A stretch of 17,999 nt of DNA from Clostridiales bacterium (GTDB lineage: Bacteria > Bacillota > Clostridia > Lachnospirales > WQUN01): the NCBI GenBank assembly GCA_031269415.1, contig JAISZF010000072.1:1-17999 (forward strand), given 5' to 3'. The notes under the pieces are model-generated. The model did no database searches. It saw only the letters and a program-made list of their open reading frames with translations, and had not been told where the DNA came from. Of this stretch, positions 1 to 4,882 are shown one piece after another; position 1 is the stretch's first letter; every line of letters starts with the position of its first letter. The position numbers were made by a program, and so were the translations under genes.

Positions 1-35
1 GGTGTAATCAACAGTTAGATAATAATATACAATAA

Positions 36-64
36 TTGACAAAATATAAGATTTGATATATAAT
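36..64 (+). promoter_or_regulatory. Consensus sigma-A promoter of the HTH gene
   Basis: A perfect -35 box TTGACA (36-41) and a perfect -10 box TATAAT (59-64) are separated by exactly 17 bp, inside an AT-rich stretch directly upstream of the HTH gene. This is the closest match to the vegetative consensus in the window. Such a strong promoter in front of a small DNA-binding protein suggests that the protein represses itself; see the dyad that starts at the end of the -10 box. Confidence 0.85.
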
Positions 65-88
65 ATGCTCGTAGTGAGGTGAGCATAT
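63..88. promoter_or_regulatory. 8-bp inverted repeat over the start site (candidate operator or RBS hairpin)
   Basis: ATATGCTC (63-70) and GAGCATAT (81-88) form a perfect 8-bp inverted repeat with a 10-bp spacer. The dyad begins inside the -10 box and ends on the likely TTG start codon, so it covers the expected transcription start and the Shine-Dalgarno sequence AGGTGA (77-82). It could be an operator bound by the encoded HTH protein. It could instead be an RNA hairpin that holds the RBS in its loop. The sequence alone does not separate these. Confidence 0.55.
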
Positions 89-801
89 TGTTAAAGGCGA
101 GCGACTTAACGAAACAGCATTATAAACCGGGTGAGGCAGCAGAGATATTACGAGTGTCGCCAATGACTGTTATACGGTACGTTAACGCCGAAGTGATAAA
201 GTTTGACCGTACAGCGACAGGGAGGCGGGTAATTACCCGCGATACGCTGCTAATGTATTTGGATGGGCGTGGATTAGTGCAAATGGACAGTGTAACTATT
301 TACGATTTATTCACCGATATTGTATATAACGAGGATTACGGGCTTACGGAAGACGAAACCCGCGAATTGAGCGAATCAGTTGGCTTCAATCTGAATGACG
401 CCCGCCGGTGCTATAACGGCATCAAAATCAATGGGACGGCTATTTACAACACATACAGCGTAATGAGCATGATCCGGCGGAAACAATTCGGCTGTTATTG
501 GGCAAAAACCGGGGTTATGAAGCTTATCGCGGATAATGACCGGCAAAACTTGCTTTTAACGCGCAAAAGACGGCGTCCATCGGGCGCCGTCTTTTCAAGC
601 ACTAATTCCCTGTGGGTAAACCCTCCGCCGCGAGTGCAGACGCTTCGCGGACAGCATTCAGATCGGAAAACGACGACATACTCGCGAGATCGAAGTCCGC
701 GGGCACGCAGAAGACACTATACTCCGTCGCGTCCTGGTCGCTCCAACGATTGGCGTCATTTGTATAAGCCTGTATGGAGAAATCGCCGTTGTCATCGATA
801 A
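88..801 (+). CDS. MerR/excisionase-type helix-turn-helix protein; 3' end runs through a terminator
   Basis: The N-terminal ~65 residues form an HTH_17/MerR-like DNA-binding domain of the excisionase and IS607-accessory type: a KPGEAAEIL helix, then VSPMTVIRYV as recognition helix, then a wing with TGRRVITRDTL. The next ~95 residues are protein-like but unrecognised. I prefer TTG 88 as start because AGGTGA (77-82) lies 5 nt upstream; GTG 79 in the same frame would overlap its own RBS. The frame stays open past the terminator hairpin at 565-595 and about 200 bp into the opposite-strand gene. The last ~75 residues (Arg/Pro-rich, antisense to a well-supported gene) are therefore probably not native sequence, and the true stop may have been lost. 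The gene converges on the ubiquitin-like cluster and could regulate it, but nothing shows this directly. Confidence 0.6.
   Translation: MLKASDLTKQHYKPGEAAEILRVSPMTVIRYVNAEVIKFDRTATGRRVITRDTLLMYLDGRGLVQMDSVTIYDLFTDIVYNEDYGLTEDETRELSESVGFNLNDARRCYNGIKINGTAIYNTYSVMSMIRRKQFGCYWAKTGVMKLIADNDRQNLLLTRKRRRPSGAVFSSTNSLWVNPPPRVQTLRGQHSDRKTTTYSRDRSPRARRRHYTPSRPGRSNDWRHLYKPVWRNRRCHR
565..595. terminator. Bidirectional intrinsic terminator
   Basis: AAAAGACGGCG (565-575) pairs perfectly with CGCCGTCTTTT (585-595) around a 9-nt loop, giving an 11-bp GC-rich stem with T4 tails on both strands. It lies 6 bp past the stop of the last minus-strand gene, so it most likely ends the long minus-strand operon. It would also stop transcription from the plus-strand HTH gene, although that reading frame continues across it. 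Confidence 0.85.
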
Positions 802-1282
802 ACGTCATTGCGCCCGCCCACGACGGTTTAATATAATTTTCACCATCGACCTTGATAAACAACACAACGCGATATTCAGCGGGGTTAACCCCCAGCACCT
901 GACCAGTCACAAAATAGTCGTAGGTATAGGAAATATTCTCAAATTCCGGTTCATCCGTATATGGAGCGGGCGTTTCAGTATCTGCCGGCGCGGGTTCAGG
1001 GGTTTCGGAGATTTCATCCGGCGGGTCTGTCTCCGTGTTCTCCCGCGGTTCTTCCGTAACAGTTGGAGTTTCAACTGTTGCTGTTTGATCCTGGCTTATC
1101 AGCATGGGCGGTTCGGTATTCACGGATCGCGTAACCTCAACATTTTTTACGGTTGTGACCTCTTGAGTTTTGTCTTCGCCCAGCACGTTCTTGATCAATA
1201 TCGTTGTGCTTAACGCTATCAAAACGGTAAGCGACAGAATAAGTAGCCAAAACGTCAGCGATTTCGCGTTATCGTCATTCAT
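602..1282 (-). CDS. Single-pass membrane protein with Pro/Thr-rich stalk and the extracytoplasmic domain shared with the CHAT protease
   Basis: The 226-residue protein has a short cytoplasmic N-terminus, one membrane helix (about 9-31), a low-complexity Thr/Pro/Glu stalk (about 50-115), and a folded C-terminal domain (about 120-222). That domain aligns clearly with the C-terminus of the CHAT protease at 4883-6325. Common positions include G(Q/Y)V.G..P.EY, a Y.KP motif, DDGxFSIQAY, a DA near the middle, FS/VF.VP, and SSM before the final helix. The pattern recalls small beta-rich domains I associate with surface polysaccharide enzymes, but I cannot name a family with certainty. The ATG overlaps the GH17 stop by 8 bp, which implies translational coupling. 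This is the last gene before the terminator. It may be a surface receptor or decoy that shares a ligand with the protease. Confidence 0.85.
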   Translation of the reverse strand: MNDDNAKSLTFWLLILSLTVLIALSTTILIKNVLGEDKTQEVTTVKNVEVTRSVNTEPPMLISQDQTATVETPTVTEEPRENTETDPPDEISETPEPAPADTETPAPYTDEPEFENISYTYDYFVTGQVLGVNPAEYRVVLFIKVDGENYIKPSWAGAMTFIDDNGDFSIQAYTNDANRWSDQDATEYSVFCVPADFDLASMSSFSDLNAVREASALAAEGLPTGN

Positions 1283-2273
1283 TTATCTCAACCTCACGTT
1301 TCATAATTCCCGACAGTGTTTCCCAATATTGAGGCTTAACCGCGCCGAATATATCGCAGATACCCCAGTGCGTTTCTACCGAATCCGGCGGGCCTTTCCA
1401 GTTCTCATCAGCCGCCTCAAAGAAAACTATCTCGGCTTGATTCTCAACGCTCCAAGCGTACACGTCATTGAAATATTTTACGCTGTTTTCCTCCGACGGA
1501 ACCGCCCGGCCCATTCTCCCCCCGCCATCGGGGAACGCGGTTTCACCGCATATCAGCGGCTTTCCCAAAGCGCTTTCCGCGAGTTTACCGTACATACTCC
1601 CGAACGCCTCGGCGCCATTGTCCGCGGAAACGCCTTCAAAATACGGGTAGTAAGTGTAACACAGGAAGTCGGCGTATTTAATTAAACCGGACGTGTCGTT
1701 AAGCCACGCGCCCGCCGTGTCTGACGTGGAAATTGGAATGGACTTGTCTATGAGCGACATCTTAACGTAGTTAACACATTGAATGACATACTCCGCCGTA
1801 TAATCCCCGCGATGGATACCCTCGGAGCCGCACAGCAGCAAATCCGCAAGCCCTGTGTTCGCGAGCCTGATCAGTGTGTCGAGTTCCGCCTTATCCGCCG
1901 ATTCGTCGCCTGTCAGCCAAGCGGTGGCTAAGATTCGCATATCATACTCGTTTTTGGCTATCGGGTAGATTTTCTCCATTTCACCGCTCACGGCGAACGT
2001 GCGGATTGTGTCGCAAAACGGCGCGACAGATTTTAACAGCCTCCTGACTGATTCTTCAGTGACAGAACCGCCCGGACTGGTTCCGTCAATATAGTACGGC
2101 GAGAAATTAAGCGATATTTTGTTAGCGTTCAGCGGATTTTTGTAGCGCGTTCTCATCTCTTCCGATAGGACATACACCGTTTTCACCTCCGGGGATTTAT
2201 ACAACACCGCCACTGTCAGCGCGTAACCGCATGCCATAACGGTTAGTATTACAAGGATTACTTTTCTTGTCAT
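1275..2273 (-). CDS. Membrane-anchored family-17 glycoside hydrolase (beta-1,3-glucanase-like)
   Basis: The 332-residue protein has an N-terminal signal anchor (about 4-25) and a GH17-type TIM barrel (about 52-325), resembling the Scw/Bgl2-like COG5309 group. Visible landmarks are LNFSPY, the IRTF strand, CGSEGIHRGD with Glu151 as likely acid/base, YPYF, CGETAFPDGG with Glu244 as likely nucleophile, and FFEAADENWK followed by HWGI. Both catalytic glutamates are present, so the enzyme is probably active outside the membrane on a beta-glucan or similar polymer. The start ATG has an AAGGGAAG ribosome binding site. Its 5' end is overlapped in another frame by the interrupted small gene, and its stop overlaps the next gene by 8 bp. 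Such hydrolases are best known from fungi, plants and some proteobacteria; finding one inside a ubiquitin-like operon is unusual. Confidence 0.9.
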   Translation of the reverse strand: MTRKVILVILTVMACGYALTVAVLYKSPEVKTVYVLSEEMRTRYKNPLNANKISLNFSPYYIDGTSPGGSVTEESVRRLLKSVAPFCDTIRTFAVSGEMEKIYPIAKNEYDMRILATAWLTGDESADKAELDTLIRLANTGLADLLLCGSEGIHRGDYTAEYVIQCVNYVKMSLIDKSIPISTSDTAGAWLNDTSGLIKYADFLCYTYYPYFEGVSADNGAEAFGSMYGKLAESALGKPLICGETAFPDGGGRMGRAVPSEENSVKYFNDVYAWSVENQAEIVFFEAADENWKGPPDSVETHWGICDIFGAVKPQYWETLSGIMKREVEINE

Positions 2274-2511
2274 ATATATCTTCCCTTCGGAGTTTTAGAG
2301 CGATCCTTCCGCCATCCGCGTTAAACGCCGATATAACTCGTTTCTGAGGGTTTACTACCAAACTTACACCCACGGATATTACGCCTTTTCGCGTTGTACC
2401 GCCCAACGCCGCCAACTACTCGTATTTGTTAAACCGTGTTTTCTGTCCAACGTCAAAGTAGGCTTCTATTACTTGGAGCGCGTATCGAGATAGCTTAACC
2501 GCCGTGTTCAT
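2197..2511 (-). pseudogene. Small unknown gene interrupted by an in-frame TAG
   Basis: An ATG at 2511-2509, 4 bp after the E1-E2 stop, opens a frame of 31 codons that ends in TAG at 2418-2416. The same frame then stays open for 72 more codons, to 2197. Both halves look like ordinary protein (for example EAYFDVGQKTRF before the stop, GVISVGVSLVVNPQKRVIS after it), and together they would make about 103 residues. The downstream half runs about 77 bp into the GH17 gene in another frame. It may be a recently broken gene, a sequencing error, or a leaky stop. TAG is a normal stop nearby (602-604), so wholesale reassignment is unlikely. No family recognised. Confidence 0.45.
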
Positions 2512-2515
2512 GGAA

Positions 2516-3736
2516 TCATCTCTCCCATTTGGGAACGGGAAGCGGAAACGGCTGTTCCCACTTATCGGGCAGACTTTGGTAAAATCCCTCGCTCTCGCTG
2601 TCAGCCTTACTGCCATAATTAAATGTGGCGGGGTCCAGCAACACAACCCGTATAGTGCGCAAGGAGACACTTGCCAGTGTGTCGGCCGGTGTAAAGTGCC
2701 CTATACACACATTCCCGTTTTTAAATATATTTACATGCGCGACAGGCGGTGATTTCATTGACACTATCGGAGCGTCAGAAATCGGGTATCCGGGCGGCGC
2801 GGTGATTTGGAAAACGTGCTCGTTTCCATCCGTTCCGTTTTTCAGATGGCTGATTGCCGTAACCGTCACCACGTATTCTCTGTAAGGATGTTTGCCTACC
2901 CCTCTTACCTCCACATACCCCGGCACATTGAGGGAATCCATCGCTGTTTCCTCATTAAACAGTCTGCGATTTGCCATTTTAACCTTATGAAGCTTGGCGG
3001 AGGATTTATTATGGCAAGAACAATCCGCCGAGCGCGTGAGTCTGAATGTATGCAATCTGTCTCCCGTGTCGTAATATCTGACGTCTTCCGTCCGTGTTTC
3101 GCCCAAATCCCGCGTCATTGACAGAACAAGTCTGTTCGCGGCCATTGCCGAAGATACTTCTAAAGCCGGCGTCTTCTCGGCTCTCACGTCAGCAAGATAT
3201 TGCCCTCCGCAGGATTCCGCGTGAATGTCAGCTTTGCGTTCGCGGTTACAGCAAAGACAAGCCCCGCCCTTTGTGTTACGCACTATCTCGACGCTGGAAT
3301 TCCATTCGTTTGTCGCCGCCCGATATAAGGGAACGCCACTATCCGCCAAACATTCGCCCACCCAGTCAACGGCCTCATAATTATCCAAGGCGCAGACGGC
3401 CGCGTCGTATTGTGAAAAGAAACCCTGCCCATAATCGCGAATATCCGCGTTTATTGTTTCAACCTCACATTCCGCGTCCCAATCCATCGCGTATTGTTTC
3501 AGGACCGCCGTTTTATATTTGCCCTCGTCCCGTTCAGGGTGAAACAGTCCCGCGCTTCTGGCGCAGTTATGCAAGGCGACTCTGTCAAAGTCAACAAGTG
3601 TAAATCTTCTGTAACCCGTTTGCAAGGTCGCGAGCATTACGCCGCATCCCACAGCGCCGCATCCGACGAGCAGAACATGTGCGTTTCGTACCTTTTCAAG
3701 CGAGATAAACCCGTCGTAATCATATCTGACATCCAT
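2516..3736 (-). CDS. E1-E2 fusion: ThiF/ubiquitin-activating domain plus ubiquitin-conjugating (UBC) domain
   Basis: The 406-residue protein has an N-terminal ThiF/E1 adenylation domain (about 10-240): GCGAVG (25-30), acidic D49-x-D51 strand, N57 and R60, K73/K75, and an ALDNY turn (116-120). A zinc site is suggested by C160-x2-C163 and C239-x-C241-H242. C176 sits where MoeB/ThiF proteins have their thiol-accepting cysteine. After a linker, about 270-390 form an E2 fold: YPISDAP, then H334-V-N336 in place of the HPN motif, then the catalytic Cys344 in GNVCIGH. One polypeptide thus holds both thioester-relay activities, in E1-then-E2 order. CBASS Cap2 fusions have E2 first. The start overlaps the stop of the ubiquitin-like gene (TAATG), so the two are translationally coupled. 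The likely role is to adenylate that protein and transfer it to a target. No JAMM peptidase is seen in the window. Confidence 0.9.
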   Translation of the reverse strand: MDVRYDYDGFISLEKVRNAHVLLVGCGAVGCGVMLATLQTGYRRFTLVDFDRVALHNCARSAGLFHPERDEGKYKTAVLKQYAMDWDAECEVETINADIRDYGQGFFSQYDAAVCALDNYEAVDWVGECLADSGVPLYRAATNEWNSSVEIVRNTKGGACLCCNRERKADIHAESCGGQYLADVRAEKTPALEVSSAMAANRLVLSMTRDLGETRTEDVRYYDTGDRLHTFRLTRSADCSCHNKSSAKLHKVKMANRRLFNEETAMDSLNVPGYVEVRGVGKHPYREYVVTVTAISHLKNGTDGNEHVFQITAPPGYPISDAPIVSMKSPPVAHVNIFKNGNVCIGHFTPADTLASVSLRTIRVVLLDPATFNYGSKADSESEGFYQSLPDKWEQPFPLPVPKWER

Positions 3737-3999
3737 TACGCGTTCACCGTGTCCGGCAAAACAAGGATATGGATTTCACCGAGTCCCGGGAACAACTCCG
3801 ACACTTTGCGGTTTCGGTCCGATAATACACGGCCTCCGGCGGGGTCGGTAAAGAGCGTTCTGTTCGTCGTGTTGAGGTTTGACATCTCGCTATAGAGATT
3901 TTCGATGTAATTAACCGTCTCGCTGTCACTAACCTCAAACTGAGCTTCTCTGCCCGTGTTGTCAGAAATTTTAACTTTCCTCGTTCTCGTTGCGTTCAT
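3736..3999 (-). CDS. Ubiquitin-like beta-grasp modifier
   Basis: The 87-residue protein has the ubiquitin layout: a beta-hairpin at about 7-23, a helix at about 26-41, then the RTLFTDPAGGRVLSD segment matching the ubiquitin strand 3-4 region, and a final strand EIHILVLP. Its context, overlapping the E1-E2 gene by one base (TAATG), supports its being the modifier activated by that enzyme, rather than a YukD/EsaB type VII secretion component. The ATG has a strong GGGAGGA ribosome binding site and lies 29 bp inside the preceding zinc-ribbon gene. The C-terminus ends in DTVNA rather than the diglycine of eukaryotic modifiers, with no tail to remove. It might therefore use an alanine carboxylate, or act non-covalently. 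Confidence 0.8.
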   Translation of the reverse strand: MNATRTRKVKISDNTGREAQFEVSDSETVNYIENLYSEMSNLNTTNRTLFTDPAGGRVLSDRNRKVSELFPGLGEIHILVLPDTVNA

Positions 4000-4321
4000 T
4001 TAAAATTCCTCCCTCTATTTTATAATTCGTGGCTATCTTCGCGCTGAGCGGACGAATAATCGTAACTTCATCTATTTGTACTTTCTCCGTGGCGAGAAAC
4101 ATGTTCGGCCTTGTAACAAACAACGGATGTCTGCTCCCGCAAGCCGGGCACTTCGCGTCCCAGTCGTTTTCGTAAAATAAGCGTCTGCATTGGCGGCAGC
4201 ACACTATGGAATCCCCGGCGACGAACTTTTGAAACCATACCCCGTCCCGGGGCGCCCGCTTTAGAAAAAGAGCGTCACGTTCAGCGTCTAATTTATGTTT
4301 GTCGAAGTATACAGCTATAAT
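3971..4321 (-). CDS. Zinc-ribbon / degenerate RING-like protein with probable ATT start
   Basis: The core has two CxxC pairs (C42-x2-C45 and C58-x2-C61, counted from the ATT start) around LFYENDW, in a GDSIVCCRQC setting. This suits a one-zinc ribbon or a RING/treble-clef relative that lost its second metal site. In frame, no ATG, GTG or TTG exists before GTG 4204, which falls directly in front of the first cysteines and would leave a 150-bp gap after the membrane-protein gene. Upstream the frame continues for 39 protein-like codons to an ATT at 4321-4319, preceded by a strong AGAGGAGTGAT ribosome binding site. I therefore extend the gene to 116 residues. A GTG 4204 start (77 residues, weaker GGGGA) remains possible. 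RING-like zinc proteins occur in some prokaryotic ubiquitin-like operons, so an E3 or adaptor role is a reasonable guess. Confidence 0.6.
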   Translation of the reverse strand: MIAVYFDKHKLDAERDALFLKRAPRDGVWFQKFVAGDSIVCCRQCRRLFYENDWDAKCPACGSRHPLFVTRPNMFLATEKVQIDEVTIIRPLSAKIATNYKIEGGILNERNENEES

Positions 4322-4358
4322 TTATCACTCCTCTCGTTTAATAATCCAATCTCTGCTT

Positions 4359-4814
4359 TTATTCCGAGTTTCGGGTTGTGAGTTGAAGCTCGATCTCTTC
4401 GTCGGGCATATCCGGAAGAATGTAGTATATAGGTTCAAGTCCTTGCGGAACATGTCTTTCATAAGCGCCGCCGGTAACTTCATCATCGTCTTCGTCATCG
4501 TAACGGTTGACTCCGAGAAGAATTGATATAGCCGCGCATAGCGTGAATACCGTAAGCAGAATAATCTCGGCGGCGACTATAGCGGTAAATAGCCTGTCAC
4601 TTCGCGGATTCACGAACGCCAGTATTGTCATTTCAAAAAGGACAATAACCATTGACTCTATGAATATAGCCGCGGCGGTTTTGTTTTCGCTTGACAACGA
4701 CTTTGACGAGCCCGCGTACAGCCCGCATACAGCGCATATGATCAATAATCCAAGGCTTAAGCCGCCCGCGCCGCCAAGCTCTATATCGCTAACAGCGGCA
4801 AGCAATTTCTCCAA
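4359..4814 (-). CDS. Three-helix membrane protein with acidic cytoplasmic tail
   Basis: The 151-residue protein has hydrophobic helices at about 18-35, 48-67 and 78-101, followed by an acidic tail (YDDEDDDE) and a C-terminal region rich in Pro, Glu and Asp. No family is recognised. The TTG start at 4814 is chosen because GGGAGG lies 8 nt upstream; this ribosome binding site is part of the 25-bp hairpin at 4818-4874, so its accessibility may be controlled. It opens the second half of the minus-strand gene series and precedes the zinc-ribbon gene by 37 bp. It could anchor the ubiquitin-like machinery at the membrane, where the CHAT protease and the two surface proteins also sit; this is inference from context. 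Confidence 0.75.
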   Translation of the reverse strand: MEKLLAAVSDIELGGAGGLSLGLLIICAVCGLYAGSSKSLSSENKTAAAIFIESMVIVLFEMTILAFVNPRSDRLFTAIVAAEIILLTVFTLCAAISILLGVNRYDDEDDDEVTGGAYERHVPQGLEPIYYILPDMPDEEIELQLTTRNSE

Positions 4815-4817
4815 ATT

Positions 4818-4874
4818 AAAAACCTCCCGGTTGGAAACAATGCTTTCAACATTGTTTCCAACCGGGAGGTTTTT
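4818..4874. terminator. 25-bp perfect hairpin between the CHAT gene and the membrane-protein gene
   Basis: Positions 4818-4842 and 4850-4874 are perfect reverse complements (25 bp) around the 7-nt loop CTTTCAA, with T-runs at both outer edges, so the element can act as an intrinsic terminator in either direction. On the minus strand it starts 8 bp after the CHAT stop. Its 3' arm contains the GGGAGG ribosome binding site of the next gene. It may thus end or attenuate the protease transcript and mask translation of the downstream half-operon. Its length and perfection would also suit a small mobile palindrome. Confidence 0.75.
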
Positions 4875-4882
4875 TCCGAGGT

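Noticed and set aside
1170..1685. Plus-strand open frame opposite the GH17 and surface-protein genes
   Set aside because: It is an antisense shadow: the opposite strand encodes recognisable domains, and this frame has no ribosome binding site or family match.
2416..2418. Genome-wide TAG recoding (for example pyrrolysine or another code)
   Set aside because: TAG is used as a normal stop in neighbouring intact genes (602-604, 14700-14702, 17789-17791), so the in-frame TAG is better read as a local lesion.
3736..3999. Ubiquitin-like protein as YukD/EsaB of a type VII secretion system
   Set aside because: The fold would fit, but no EssC/YukB ATPase, WXG100 or EsaA gene is nearby, and the gene is coupled to an E1-E2 enzyme.
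4818..4874. CRISPR repeat or toxin-antitoxin RNA
   Set aside because: It is a single perfect palindrome with T-tails and no repeated units or spacers; a terminator/RBS hairpin explains it better.
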